Source of the DNA: Moritella sp. Urea-trap-13
GTDB lineage: Bacteria > Pseudomonadota > Gammaproteobacteria > Enterobacterales > Moritellaceae
Direction: 5' to 3'
DNA length: 64,000 nucleotides
Assembly (NCBI RefSeq): GCF_002836355.1
Contig: NZ_PJCA01000031.1
Coordinates: 806,001-870,000, forward strand
The translations under genes and the position numbers were made by a program. Shown one piece after another: positions 10,032-18,917 of this stretch. The stretch's first letter is position 1. Each line of letters starts with the position of its first letter. Under the pieces are notes generated by a model. The model made no database searches. It was not told where the DNA came from and worked only from the letters and a program-made list of their open reading frames with translations.

Positions 10032-11372
10032 ATGAAATTTTCATCATATAGTTTTACTCCCGAAATTTTACGCGCGCTAGATGCTTGTAATTATGACCAA
10101 ATGACGCCTGTACAACAGCAAGCTATTCCAGCAGCTGGTCGCGGTAAAGATATTCTAGCAAATGCACAAACAGGTACTGGTAAAACAGCCGCGTTTGCTT
10201 TACCTATATTGCAACAGATTGCTGACACACCTAAAGAAATCCACTCGTCTCACGTACGAGCTCTTATTTTAGTGCCTACACGTGAGCTTGCAGCGCAAGT
10301 AACAGACAACATTAAAGCGTACAGCCAATTCATGACACTTAATGTTATAAGTGTGTATGGCGGCGTTAAAATGGAAACACAAACTAAACAGCTTAAAGCT
10401 GGTGTTGATGTATTAGTAGCGACTCCAGGTCGTTTACTAGAGCACTTACAACTTAACAATACTAACCTTGCTAACGTTGAGCACCTAGTGCTAGATGAAG
10501 CTGACCGTATGTTAGATATGGGTTTCATCACTGATATCCGTAAGATCTTAGAATGCATGACAACTAATTACCAAACAATGCTTTTCTCTGCGACGTTATC
10601 GCAACAGATGAAGCATTTAGCAAATGAATTACTGTCACAACCAGTAATCGTTTCTGCATCAAAAGAAAACTCAACAGCGACAACAATTAAACATGTTATC
10701 CACCCTGTTGAACAACGTCGTAAACAAGAATTACTTTCTGAATTAATCGGTACTAAAAACTGGAAGCAAGTTTTAGTATTCGTTAACACTAAAGAAGCAG
10801 CTAATAACATCGTTAAAGAATTAAAACTTGACGGTATCCGCGCTGACGTTTGTCATGGTGATAAAGGCCAAGGCGCTCGTCGTCGTGCTTTAACTGAATT
10901 TAAAGAAGGCAAAATCCGTGCATTAGTTGCTACCGATGTTGCTGCACGTGGTCTTGATGTTCAAGGTCTTAAATTCGTTGTTAACTTCGACTTACCCTTC
11001 CTAGCGGAAGATTACATTCACCGTATCGGTCGTACTGGCCGTGCTGGCGAAACAGGTAATGCTGTATCGTTCGTATGTCGTGAAGAAGAACACGGTCTTG
11101 CAGATATCGAAGCAATGATTGGCCATAAGATTGAACGTCAAGTAGTTAAGGGTTATGAAGTAAGTAACCGTGACCGTCTAATTGCCGATATTAGTGGTCG
11201 TGCATCACACGAACGTCGTCAACCTCGTCGTAATAAAGCGGTTGGTGAAGAGAAAGTTGAGCACAAGCCAAAAACAACTGCACCATCGAAAAAAGCAAGC
11301 CAAGGTAAGCACCGTAAAACAAGTGCTAAACTACACCGTAAAGGTAATGTGGCAGCACCAAAACAAAAGTAA
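10032..11372 (+). CDS. ATP-dependent RNA helicase, DEAD-box, RhlE type
   Basis: 446-aa RNA helicase. Motifs: Q motif around Q28-Q30, AQTGTGKT (45-52), PTREL (82-86), TPGR (131-134), DEAD (155-158), SAT (186-188), TDVAARGLD (301-309), HRIGRTGR (330-337). The core is closest to RhlE (for example GGVDVLVATPGRLL-like spacing and RKQELLSELIG). The tail from about residue 395 is strongly basic and lysine-rich (SKKASQGKHRKTSAKLHRKG), which fits RNA or ribosome-precursor binding. RhlE is linked to ribosome assembly and RNA turnover; a cold-growth role is only an inference from the marine context. Confidence 0.9.
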   Translation: MKFSSYSFTPEILRALDACNYDQMTPVQQQAIPAAGRGKDILANAQTGTGKTAAFALPILQQIADTPKEIHSSHVRALILVPTRELAAQVTDNIKAYSQFMTLNVISVYGGVKMETQTKQLKAGVDVLVATPGRLLEHLQLNNTNLANVEHLVLDEADRMLDMGFITDIRKILECMTTNYQTMLFSATLSQQMKHLANELLSQPVIVSASKENSTATTIKHVIHPVEQRRKQELLSELIGTKNWKQVLVFVNTKEAANNIVKELKLDGIRADVCHGDKGQGARRRALTEFKEGKIRALVATDVAARGLDVQGLKFVVNFDLPFLAEDYIHRIGRTGRAGETGNAVSFVCREEEHGLADIEAMIGHKIERQVVKGYEVSNRDRLIADISGRASHERRQPRRNKAVGEEKVEHKPKTTAPSKKASQGKHRKTSAKLHRKGNVAAPKQK

Positions 11373-11449
11373 CAATCAGCGTAGCGACGATTCTTTAAAG
11401 AGAGTTCTTTAAAGATAATGCGTTAAAGACGATTAGTTACAAAAAATGA

Positions 11450-11498
11450 GGCCTTATTAAATAACCGCACTTGGTTAGTTTAATAAGGCCTTTTTTTT
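11450..11498. terminator. strong bidirectional terminator
   Basis: AGGCCTTATTAAA-TAACC pairs with GGTTA-TTTAATAAGGCCT over about 17 bp around a short loop. It is followed by T8 on the plus strand and preceded by A6, which reads as T6 on the minus strand. It lies between the convergent helicase and LysR genes. Confidence 0.9.
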
Positions 11499-11509
11499 AC
11501 CATTAAAAA

Positions 11510-12373
11510 TTAATCGATACTTTCGATTATTTTGTTAAGCGGCACCGCAAGTAAATTATCAATAATGCTTTGTTTTTCATGGTCAGCACGACACACAAGA
11601 TATAACGCTTGGTCCATTACAGGCGCATCCAGCACTAAATGTAATAAACCCGCATCCACACTCTGTGCTATCACCGGAGAGGGTAAATAGCCAACCCCGC
11701 CGTTACCTATAATATGATCTAATGCAACACGACATGAGTCCGTATGGACAACCGCAGTCCGTTGTAGCGCTTCTATTTTATTGTGAAGAATAGAAAAACG
11801 TGTACTCCAATCCAAATACACCAAAGGTAATTCACTAATATTATTCATATCACAATGCGGCTTATGAGTAACAAGTTGCAACTGATAATCACGCACTTTA
11901 ACAATATTAAAATCGTCGTTAACAGGCGGTTCGCTGGTAATTGATAGATCAATACTCTTATCAAGCAAGCGCTTGGACATATGCTGCCGCGGAACAGATT
12001 CCAATCGTAGAGCAAGACTAGGATCCGCGCTAGAAATACGATTAATCCAATCGGAAATACCATCAAACTCCCAAAACATTGCCGAGGCACCTAATGTGAT
12101 TTGGACCGATAACTCTTCTGATAACGCAATATCATGCTTCGCTCGCCCCCACATTTGTAAAATTGATTCGGCGTACGGCAGCAAACGATCACCTGCGCTT
12201 GTTAACTGTAAGTTCCCACGCTGACGTGAAAATAGCGGATTGCCTAATTGTGACTCTAAATGACGGATCCTAAAACTTACCGCAGATTGCGTTAAAAATA
12301 AATTATCTGCCGCACGACCAAAATGTCTTGTTCTAGTGACTTCCAAAAATGTTTTAAGTAGCTCTGTATCCAA
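11510..12373 (-). CDS. hdfR: LysR-family regulator, HdfR-like
   Basis: LysR regulator with an N-terminal winged helix-turn-helix (TFLEVTRTRHFGRAADNLFL, then TQSAVSFRIRHLESQLG) and a C-terminal effector-binding domain. The HTH block is very close to E. coli HdfR, the H-NS-dependent regulator of flhDC and gltBD; the effector domain is more divergent, so targets are unknown. Start: a TTG at 12371-12373 has GAAGG 8 nt upstream and aligns with E. coli MDTELLKTF. An ATG at 12386-12388 would add five residues (MKAKP) but lacks a ribosome-binding site. It is divergent from the ATP-grasp gene. Confidence 0.8.
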   Translation of the reverse strand: MDTELLKTFLEVTRTRHFGRAADNLFLTQSAVSFRIRHLESQLGNPLFSRQRGNLQLTSAGDRLLPYAESILQMWGRAKHDIALSEELSVQITLGASAMFWEFDGISDWINRISSADPSLALRLESVPRQHMSKRLLDKSIDLSITSEPPVNDDFNIVKVRDYQLQLVTHKPHCDMNNISELPLVYLDWSTRFSILHNKIEALQRTAVVHTDSCRVALDHIIGNGGVGYLPSPVIAQSVDAGLLHLVLDAPVMDQALYLVCRADHEKQSIIDNLLAVPLNKIIESID

Positions 12374-12542
12374 GGGTTTAGCCTTCATCCGATAAAAATA
12401 AATAACCACATAATACAATATAGTTGAGATTTTCAATAACAAAATATTCTTATCGTCAGCAGCAAAATTGTTCGTTTTACACAAACCTATTCTCGCCCTA
12501 CCATCGCCGAAAAATAACCCCTATACAGTTTGGTAGAATGCT

Positions 12543-13571
12543 ATGAAAATTTGTTTTGTTATGTACCCTTGGGAAAATGTCGAGCCAGAAAATGATTCGA
12601 CACTCCGCATGATCCATGAAGTTGCGAGCCGCGGTCACACTGTTGCGATCACAACACCGAATAATTTAACCATGCGTGACAGCATGTCGATCGCTTTTTG
12701 TAAGGTGCTTAAGAAAGGGTCTGTATCAGCAAATATTCCAGGATTTTATCGTAAAGCAGAATTTAGAGAAGCACAGTTACCTTTAGCAGGCTTTGACGCC
12801 ATTATTATGCGCTCTAATCCGCCTCTCGATACCATGGCGTTGAACTTTTTAGATTCAGTGCGTGATGATACTTTTATCATGAATGACATTGATGGTTTAC
12901 GTGTAGCGAACAATAAATTGTATACGGCATCAATGTCTGATTTGAATAAAGAATTTATTCCAGTGACGCATGTATCAAAGCAACGTGATTACCTCGAATC
13001 AGTGCTAGCCGAAAACACAAAAGACTGCATGATCCTTAAGCCATTAAATGGCTACGGCGGTTCAGGTGTGATCTTATTAGATAAGAAAGCTAAATCGAGT
13101 GTTAAATCCTTGCTTGATTTTTATATTGGTGACAATCAAAACTACGTCATTCTGCAAGACTATATTGAAGGTGCAGAAGAAGGTGACGTTCGTATTATGA
13201 TGTTAAACGGACAACCTATTGGTGCAATGAAACGTGTACCAGCAGAAGGTGATGTGCGTTCGAATATTCACGCTGGCGGTAAAGAAGTAAAACATGTACT
13301 AACAAAACAAGAGTTACGTTTGTGTAAACACATTGGCCCTAAGTTAGTCAGAGATGGTTTATACCTTGTTGGTCTTGATGTCATCAACGGTAAATTAGTC
13401 GAAGTAAATGTATTAAGCCCAGGTGGTATTACTCGTATTAACCGTTTAAACCGCACTAAGTTACAAGTAGACATTATTGATTTTGTTGAAAGTGTTGTAA
13501 ACGCAAAGAACATCGGTATTGCCCGTAAAAATGAATTCCGTAAGGTGATTGCAGATGCAGCGGCTTACTGA
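12543..13571 (+). CDS. GshB-type ATP-grasp ligase (glutathione-synthetase-like)
   Basis: 342-aa ATP-grasp protein with glutathione-synthetase architecture: N-terminal Rossmann-like domain (to about residue 125), ATP-grasp core with LKPLNGYGGSGV (about 160-171), DVRIMMLNGQPIGAMKR (about 216-232) and the metal-binding EVNVLSPGG (about 284-292). Enzymes of this family join a carboxylate to an amine. It is probably not the housekeeping gshB, because it is coupled to a metallopeptidase gene that starts inside its 3' end. Substrate unknown. A large-scale comparative study of ATP-grasp peptide ligases described neighbourhoods of this type as I recall it; I have not checked. Confidence 0.75.
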   Translation: MKICFVMYPWENVEPENDSTLRMIHEVASRGHTVAITTPNNLTMRDSMSIAFCKVLKKGSVSANIPGFYRKAEFREAQLPLAGFDAIIMRSNPPLDTMALNFLDSVRDDTFIMNDIDGLRVANNKLYTASMSDLNKEFIPVTHVSKQRDYLESVLAENTKDCMILKPLNGYGGSGVILLDKKAKSSVKSLLDFYIGDNQNYVILQDYIEGAEEGDVRIMMLNGQPIGAMKRVPAEGDVRSNIHAGGKEVKHVLTKQELRLCKHIGPKLVRDGLYLVGLDVINGKLVEVNVLSPGGITRINRLNRTKLQVDIIDFVESVVNAKNIGIARKNEFRKVIADAAAY

Positions 13572-15534
13572 GAAGGCGATACTCAATAACATCCGTAAGC
13601 AGATCCCATTCACAGCGCAGCTAGAAGATGGCAGTTTAACATTACGGATCAGTGAGTATCAGCCACACATAGCAACAGCGATTCATCACGGTCATCAAAT
13701 ACGCGAATCATTAAGTCCGCATATATTGCTGACCGAGCAAGAGCGTTATTATGAAGAAGATCCATTTACCGGTGATTTTATCTCTTCACAGCCGATAGTC
13801 TTGCAAGTTGAAGACTCGCGCTATGAATATGATCTGAATAGACCGTTAACTGATTGTGTGTACAAAACAGCCTGGGGTAAAGATGTCTGGTCAGACGCTT
13901 TACCGCCAAGTGAAATAGCATTAAGCAAAGCCAAGCATAGCCGCTACTATCGTATTTTAAAGTGCCTGATTAGCACCTTAGAAGCAAAGTTTGGCTTATG
14001 CCTGCTTTATGATATTCACGCTTATAATTATCAGCGTATTGACACTAAAACGCCGACATTTAACATAGGTACACAGCAACTCAATAGTCGCCATTGGCGT
14101 AAGGTGTTGGATAACTTACAACGTAAATTAAAACAGATTGAGCTACCTAATATCACCGTGTCAGTCGCTGAAAATGATGTATTTAAAGGACTCGGCTACC
14201 AAGCAAGTTTTGTTACCGAGCACTTTCGTAATACCTTGATCATGCCGATTGAAGTTAAAAAAGTATACATGAATGAAGTGGGTGGAGAGTGCTTTCCGCT
14301 GGTCATTGAAAAGCTAAAAGAAGGCATGAAAACAGCTATAAATGAACATGCTGCAGCAGCAATTACACACTACAGTAAAGGCAAACAAAAACCGTTACGG
14401 CATGTATTATCTTCTAGCTTACCGACTGAAGTCGTTAAATTAGATAAAGAGTTATATGCCCTAGCCCGTGGAATTAATACGCTTAATTATATTACGCCAA
14501 AAAATTTGAAGCAGGAAAAGAGACGATTCTTACATAACCCATTTTCCTATCAGCCTAATTTTACCTATCGACAGTTAGATATCGATCCCTACAAGTTTAA
14601 AGAAAACTTATATAGGCTATCTGTTGAAACGATTTTAGATGCTGATATTCAAAAAATGTACCGTACCGTCATTGAGCAGTTAGCAATGCGTATTGATTTG
14701 TTAGCCAGCATTGGCACCGAGCAATTCTTGTATAATTCGTTGCGTTATTATGGTGAGCCAAACAAAGAAGATATTAGTAACGCCAAGTTCATTTTACACG
14801 CGTGCGAATACCTGCCAGTGATTAATACCAGTATTGATGCTGCTGGTGCTGTCACTGCATTTCAACAAGCCGCGGTTGAATACGGGGTGAAATGTAAGGT
14901 GGTCGAAGCTAAAAATATGATTGCCAGAGCAATGGTAAGTGGTCGTACAATCAAGGTTAATAGCGAGTGTTCATTTAATGAAACAGATCTTAATGCACTG
15001 ATTCATCATGAACTGGGGGTACATTTATTAACGACTGCCAACGCAGAAGTCCAGCCATTACACATCTTTAAGCTAGGCTTGCCAGGAAATACGCATGCCC
15101 AAGAAGGTCTAGCTATTTTATGTGAATATTTATCGGGTAACTTGCCGCTACATCGTTTAAAGACACTCGCATTGCGCGTTATTGCGGTGTCTAAAATGGC
15201 GGCCGGTGAGTCATTTAATCAATGTTATCTTGATTTAATCAATGATTATAGCGTCGTAATTGATGATGCCTTTACCATTACGTTAAGAGCATATCGCGGT
15301 GGCGGTTTTACCAAAGATTATTTATATTTACGTGGATTAAAAGAAGCTCTGCAAATTTACAAACAAGGTGACATCTCTAGTTTGTTTATCGGTAAAACCG
15401 GTTTTGAGTCAAAAGGCTTACTAGATGAATTGATTGCGAGAGGAATATTGAAAGCGCCGCTCTATGTACCAAAAGCGCTGGATATGGAAAGTAAAGAAGA
15501 TGCAATTATGACATTCATTCTTGACTCTATTTAG
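13555..15534 (+). CDS. N-formylglutamate-amidohydrolase-like / DUF1704 (MATCAP-type) metallopeptidase fusion
   Basis: 659 aa in two parts. Residues about 40-260 resemble the N-formylglutamate amidohydrolase fold (CLLYDIHAYN near 150-159, TFNIGT near 168). Residues about 290-659 are DUF1704 with an HExxxH zinc motif, HHELGVH (H485, E486, H490), and a QEGLA motif (516-520) whose Glu is the likely third zinc ligand. DUF1704 includes the eukaryotic tyrosine carboxypeptidase MATCAP; databases often label bacterial members 'flavohemoglobin expression-modulating QEGLA motif protein'. Start: TAAGGTG is 7 nt before the ATG at 13555, giving a 17-nt overlap with the ligase gene. Inference: the pair builds and trims a peptide or amide product. 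Confidence 0.8.
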   Translation: MQRLTEKAILNNIRKQIPFTAQLEDGSLTLRISEYQPHIATAIHHGHQIRESLSPHILLTEQERYYEEDPFTGDFISSQPIVLQVEDSRYEYDLNRPLTDCVYKTAWGKDVWSDALPPSEIALSKAKHSRYYRILKCLISTLEAKFGLCLLYDIHAYNYQRIDTKTPTFNIGTQQLNSRHWRKVLDNLQRKLKQIELPNITVSVAENDVFKGLGYQASFVTEHFRNTLIMPIEVKKVYMNEVGGECFPLVIEKLKEGMKTAINEHAAAAITHYSKGKQKPLRHVLSSSLPTEVVKLDKELYALARGINTLNYITPKNLKQEKRRFLHNPFSYQPNFTYRQLDIDPYKFKENLYRLSVETILDADIQKMYRTVIEQLAMRIDLLASIGTEQFLYNSLRYYGEPNKEDISNAKFILHACEYLPVINTSIDAAGAVTAFQQAAVEYGVKCKVVEAKNMIARAMVSGRTIKVNSECSFNETDLNALIHHELGVHLLTTANAEVQPLHIFKLGLPGNTHAQEGLAILCEYLSGNLPLHRLKTLALRVIAVSKMAAGESFNQCYLDLINDYSVVIDDAFTITLRAYRGGGFTKDYLYLRGLKEALQIYKQGDISSLFIGKTGFESKGLLDELIARGILKAPLYVPKALDMESKEDAIMTFILDSI

Positions 15535-15590
15535 TTAACTTTCGCATTAGGGTCTATGATCAAACGAGTCTACTGATCACGACAAATATC

Positions 15591-15626
15591 CCGCCAATAT
15601 ACTGATAATATCTATATTTTGGCGGC
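15591..15626. terminator. hairpin between convergent genes, possible terminator
   Basis: CCGCCAA-ATA pairs imperfectly with TAT-TTGGCGG around a 12-nt loop. It sits between the stops of the DUF1704 gene and moaE. There is no clear T run, so terminator activity is uncertain. Confidence 0.35.
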
Positions 15627-15655
15627 GATGTTAATTAATTCGCTTACAGAAAATG

Positions 15656-16111
15656 TTATTTCCAGCGATCTGCAGCTGTAGTATCGGTTTCACGGGCATC
15701 AACCCAATGTGAACCGTCTTCAGTCGCTTCTTTTTTCCAGAATGGTGCTTGAGTTTTCAAGTAATCCATAATGAATTCGCATGCTTGAAAAGCATCTCCG
15801 CGGTGCATACTTGCCACACCAACAAAAACGATCTGATCACCTAACGCTAATTCACCAATGCGATGAATCACTTTAACACCTTGAATTGACCAACGTGTTT
15901 CAGCCTCAACTAAGATTTTAGCTAATAATTTTTCGGTCATACCGGGATAATGTTCAAGAGTTAAACCCGACACGTTATCGCCTTGGTTAAAATCGCGCAC
16001 TTTACCAATAAAAGTAACAACGGCACCTGTACTATGGCTTTTACCTAACGCTGCATATTCAGTCGCCAGATCAAAGTCTTCAGTTTGGATTTGAATTGCA
16101 TCAGCAGACAT
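15656..16111 (-). CDS. moaE: molybdopterin synthase catalytic subunit MoaE
   Basis: 151-aa large subunit of molybdopterin synthase, which adds two sulfurs to precursor Z (cPMP) using MoaD thiocarboxylate. Seen: TFIGKVRDFNQG (33-44), HRIGELALGDQIVFVGVASMHR (83-104), and the catalytic lysines K119 and K126 in LKTQAPFWKKE, numbered as in E. coli. Last gene of moaB-C-D-E, 3 nt after the moaD stop. It supplies cofactor for the nap enzyme encoded 4 kb away. Confidence 0.96.
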   Translation of the reverse strand: MSADAIQIQTEDFDLATEYAALGKSHSTGAVVTFIGKVRDFNQGDNVSGLTLEHYPGMTEKLLAKILVEAETRWSIQGVKVIHRIGELALGDQIVFVGVASMHRGDAFQACEFIMDYLKTQAPFWKKEATEDGSHWVDARETDTTAADRWK

Positions 16112-16114
16112 AAC

Positions 16115-16360
16115 TTACCCCCCAGTTACAGGTGGGAAAAATGCAACTTCAACACCATCTTCTACCGGTGAATCTAGGCTACAGATCTCTTGATTAACAG
16201 CCACTAACAACTTGTCTGAATCCAGTGCTAAAGCCCACTTCCCGCCTTTAGTGGCTAGTTCTGCACGTAAAGCATTAACTGATTCAAACGGCCCAGTCAC
16301 TTCTAACTCTGCGCAATCAACCAATTCTCTAATTTGTGCAAAAAATAATACTTTAATCAT
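16115..16360 (-). CDS. moaD: molybdopterin synthase sulfur carrier MoaD
   Basis: 81-aa ubiquitin-like carrier that ends in the obligatory PPVTGG tail, where the C-terminal Gly is adenylated and thiocarboxylated. It contains FFAQIREL near the N-terminus as in other MoaD proteins. Two ATGs are adjacent; AGGG lies 7 nt before the second (16360) and only 4 nt before the first (16363), so I took the second. Forms a heterotetramer with MoaE encoded immediately downstream. Confidence 0.94.
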   Translation of the reverse strand: MIKVLFFAQIRELVDCAELEVTGPFESVNALRAELATKGGKWALALDSDKLLVAVNQEICSLDSPVEDGVEVAFFPPVTGG

Positions 16361-16378
16361 CATAATACCCTGCGCAAT

Positions 16379-16855
16379 TTAAACTTTAAAATGACCTGAC
16401 TTGCCACCAGTTTTTTCGAGTAGCTTAACACCATCAATGATAATGTCTTTTTGAACCGCTTTACACATATCATAAATTGTTAATGCTGCGACTGATGCAG
16501 CTGTTAACGCTTCCATTTCAACACCTGTCTTACCCGACAACTTGCAACATGTTTCGATGCGAACAAGGTTATTTTCTGGTTCTGGCGTTAATTCAACCGT
16601 TACCTTGGTCAACATCAACGGATGACAAAGCGGAATGATATCAGATGTTTTCTTTGCAGCTTGGATACCGGCAATTCGAGCGGTAGCAAATACATCGCCT
16701 TTATGATGATCACCAGACATAATTAAGGCCAGTGTTTCCGCTGACATACGCACAATAGCTTCAGCTCTGGCTTCACGTTGAGTGATGGTTTTTTCTGTTA
16801 CATCAACCATATTAGCTTCACCAGAAGCGTTCACATGAGTAAATTGTTGAGACAT
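16379..16855 (-). CDS. moaC: cyclic pyranopterin monophosphate synthase MoaC
   Basis: 158 aa. With MoaA it converts GTP to cPMP; MoaC performs the rearrangement to cyclic pyranopterin monophosphate. Motifs: [25 protein letters not shown]-like [20 protein letters not shown] and TIYDMCKA, all typical. It lies between moaB (16 nt upstream) and moaD. Its partner moaA is encoded separately at 23.1 kb beside the nap operon. Confidence 0.96.
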   Translation of the reverse strand: MSQQFTHVNASGEANMVDVTEKTITQREARAEAIVRMSAETLALIMSGDHHKGDVFATARIAGIQAAKKTSDIIPLCHPLMLTKVTVELTPEPENNLVRIETCCKLSGKTGVEMEALTAASVAALTIYDMCKAVQKDIIIDGVKLLEKTGGKSGHFKV

Positions 16856-16871
16856 TTATAATTCCTATTGC

Positions 16872-17378
16872 TTAGATATGTGGCATAAAGTTGCATGGAC
16901 GATGTGAACTATTGAGCTGCTCACGTAAGATCTTATTCCAACCCGTTTTACAGGCGCCTGTTGAACCAGGCATACAGAAAATAACTGTTTTATTTGCAAA
17001 TCCGCCAACAGCGCGACTTTGAATTGTTGATGTACCAATCTCGTCGTATGACACAGCGCGAAATAATTCGCCAAAACCTTCAATTGCTTTATCAAATAAT
17101 GGCTGCACCGCTTCAGGCGTCATATCACGTGCAGTAAAACCAGTACCGCCTGTAATAAGTACGCCTTGAATATCTTCATCTGCAATCCACTGCGAGACGA
17201 TGGCACGGATCTTATATTTATCATCAATAACGATTTGTTTATCCATTAAGATATGACCGTCAGCAACAAGCGCTTCTGCAAGAAAGCGCCCTGAAGTATC
17301 TGTTTCTTCATTACGGGTATCGGATACGGTCAATACTGCCAGTTTCGCAGCTTTAAACCCTGATTCAGCATGGCTCAT
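16872..17378 (-). CDS. moaB: molybdopterin adenylyltransferase-type protein MoaB
   Basis: 168-aa MoaB/Mog-fold protein. The molybdopterin-binding motif [14 protein letters not shown] (about residues 77-90) and [15 protein letters not shown] near the N-terminus are diagnostic. MoaB/MogA proteins adenylate molybdopterin before Mo insertion; in E. coli the MoaB activity is unclear. First gene of the moaBCDE run; the gap to the upstream SPOUT gene is 74 nt. Confidence 0.94.
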   Translation of the reverse strand: MSHAESGFKAAKLAVLTVSDTRNEETDTSGRFLAEALVADGHILMDKQIVIDDKYKIRAIVSQWIADEDIQGVLITGGTGFTARDMTPEAVQPLFDKAIEGFGELFRAVSYDEIGTSTIQSRAVGGFANKTVIFCMPGSTGACKTGWNKILREQLNSSHRPCNFMPHI

Positions 17379-17452
17379 TATTTTTCCTTTTAAATTCGGT
17401 CATGTAAGCGCAGTAATTATAAAAGATTACGCTTGTCGGTCGTTGATCTTGA

Positions 17453-17962
17453 TCAGCTTGTGACTTTCACTTTATTGTTGTTATCACGACTTTCACGGAT
17501 TAACGCATCATTGGCGATGGTATCCACAGATTTGGCAAGGCGATCATAGAGCAATACATTCACTGTCGCAGCCAGATTCATGCAACCGACAGTCGGTACA
17601 TAGACAACGGCAGCAGCGCGATCAATCACTTTTTGATCTATAGTGCCGTCTTCAGGTCCGAAAATGTAGATAACATTGTCTGGATGTTCAAACACCGGTA
17701 ATGGGATTGCCCCTTCTGCGAGTTCGACACAAACAATATTTGTTGATTCAGGAATACTCTCTAGCCAATTATCAACACCCGTTAATGGTGTTGTAGCCGC
17801 TACATTTTTAGTATCGGTTTGAAAAGCAGAAGCGCGATCGTATCTTTTACCAGTGTAATAAACCGCATCAGCTTGGTAGCAACCAGCTGCACGCATTACC
17901 GCACCGACATTAGTAGGACTTTTAGGATTGGTTAAACCAATTGATACATTTTTATTTTTCAT
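17453..17962 (-). CDS. TrmH/SpoU-family RNA 2'-O-methyltransferase
   Basis: 169-aa SPOUT methylase without an N-terminal substrate domain. Three family motifs are present: NPKSPTNVGAVMRAAG (12-27), IFGPEDGTI (about 99-107) and VPTVGCMNLAATVNVLLYDR (about 122-141), the last forming the trefoil-knot AdoMet site. The C-terminal tail is charged. The target is probably tRNA or rRNA but cannot be assigned; no gene symbol is justified. It lies upstream of moaB on the same strand and may share its transcript. Confidence 0.85.
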   Translation of the reverse strand: MKNKNVSIGLTNPKSPTNVGAVMRAAGCYQADAVYYTGKRYDRASAFQTDTKNVAATTPLTGVDNWLESIPESTNIVCVELAEGAIPLPVFEHPDNVIYIFGPEDGTIDQKVIDRAAAVVYVPTVGCMNLAATVNVLLYDRLAKSVDTIANDALIRESRDNNNKVKVTS

Positions 17963-18111
17963 TCAATGCTTTATTTCGTTAACGCTATTTTTATAAATGT
18001 TTATTCGTTAAATTTTATTTATTAACTATTCATTTATTAAAACAAGCGGGATATTAAGAGGCTTTATAATACAGGGATATCGAGGCTAGCTCAAGGTCGT
18101 AAAAAAGAGAA

Positions 18112-18141
18112 AAAAAGGCCGTGTTACATGAACACGGCCTT
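18112..18141 (-). terminator. terminator of the nap operon
   Basis: On the minus strand AAGGCCGTGTT pairs perfectly with AACACGGCCTT (11 bp, 5-nt loop) and runs into T6. It follows the stop of the small nap-linked gene by 27 nt. Confidence 0.9.
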
Positions 18142-18167
18142 AGTATTATCTTTTTACGTAATGACTA

Positions 18168-18305
18168 TTACGCTTTATTTTTATCTGCAGTAAGTGATAA
18201 AGCAAATACTGAGAATCCAGCGACTGCCACAAATCCTGCGAGTAAAATAGTTGGTATAGCTGCGTATCCTAAGATATGCCAAATAACGTATTCTAACGTA
18301 CTCAT
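18168..18305 (-). CDS. 45-aa single-helix membrane protein at the end of the nap operon (TIGR02808-like)
   Basis: Short minus-strand gene read directly from the sequence: it begins MSTLEYVIWHILGYAAIPT, has one long hydrophobic helix (ILLAGFVAVAGFSVFALSL) and ends in TADKNKA. AAAGGAA lies 8 nt before the ATG. The start is 21 nt downstream of the napC stop and the terminator follows, so it is the last gene of napFDABC. As I recall, a family of very short membrane proteins (TIGR02808) is tied to nap clusters in Vibrio, Photobacterium and relatives. Function unknown; a NapE-like or NapC-associated role is speculation. Confidence 0.75.
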   Translation of the reverse strand: MSTLEYVIWHILGYAAIPTILLAGFVAVAGFSVFALSLTADKNKA

Positions 18306-18326
18306 AATCGTGATTCCTTTTTCTAT

Positions 18327-18899
18327 CTACCAACCAGGTACGTCAGACATATCTGGTAGTTGATGGGCAATACCTTTATGACAATCAACACATGTTTTAT
18401 CGCCAGATGCTAAAGCTGTAGAATGTTGTTTTCTACTACGTGGGCCTTGTTCTGAAAAATCCATGTACTCAAAGTTATGACAGTTACGACATTCCTGTGA
18501 ATCATTTTCTTTCATACGTTGCCATTCTCGCACAGCTAAATGCTTACGACGCGCTTCAAACTTTTCTTGAGTCGAAATCTTACCCATCAAGAAAGCCACA
18601 ATTTCATTACTCGCTTGTACTTTACGTACAATTTTATCAGTCCAGTTATGCGGTACATGACAATCAGAACAGATTGCACGCACACCAGAACGATTCGAAT
18701 AGTGAATTGTTTCTTTTAATTCTTTAACGATAGGTGCGTGACAAGCAGAACAAAACTCTTCTGTATTTGTCGCTTCCATCCCCATGTTAAAGGCACCCCA
18801 GAAAATAATGCCGCCAAGGAAACCCATTGCAAGTACAGTACCTACAGCGGCTTTACTTGGTGCCGTTAATTTTCGCCAAAAATTTAAAATAAATTTCAT
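18327..18899 (-). CDS. napC: NapC, membrane-anchored tetraheme quinol dehydrogenase
   Basis: 190 aa with an N-terminal uncleaved membrane anchor (AAVGTVLAMGFLGGIIFWGAF) and four c-type heme sites: CSACH, CSDCH, CRNCH and CVDCH. NapC/NirT proteins oxidise menaquinol or ubiquinol in the inner membrane and pass electrons to periplasmic NapB. Starts 18 nt after napB. With no napG/napH in this cluster, NapC is the only quinol-oxidising component encoded here. Confidence 0.96.
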   Translation of the reverse strand: MKFILNFWRKLTAPSKAAVGTVLAMGFLGGIIFWGAFNMGMEATNTEEFCSACHAPIVKELKETIHYSNRSGVRAICSDCHVPHNWTDKIVRKVQASNEIVAFLMGKISTQEKFEARRKHLAVREWQRMKENDSQECRNCHNFEYMDFSEQGPRSRKQHSTALASGDKTCVDCHKGIAHQLPDMSDVPGW

Positions 18900-18917
18900 T
18901 TTATCGCCTCTTTTTCG

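Noticed and set aside
11391-11430. Repeated TTCTTTAAAGA strings after the helicase gene
   Set aside because: Two short copies in AT-rich sequence just before a strong terminator; no function can be supported.
12543-13571. Calling the ATP-grasp gene the housekeeping gshB
   Set aside because: Fold is right, but it is coupled to a DUF1704 fusion and its substrate-binding region (SPGGITRIN) departs from E. coli GshB as I recall it.
15591-15626. Hairpin between the DUF1704 gene and moaE as a confident terminator
   Set aside because: Stem is imperfect and no T run follows on either strand; kept only at low confidence.
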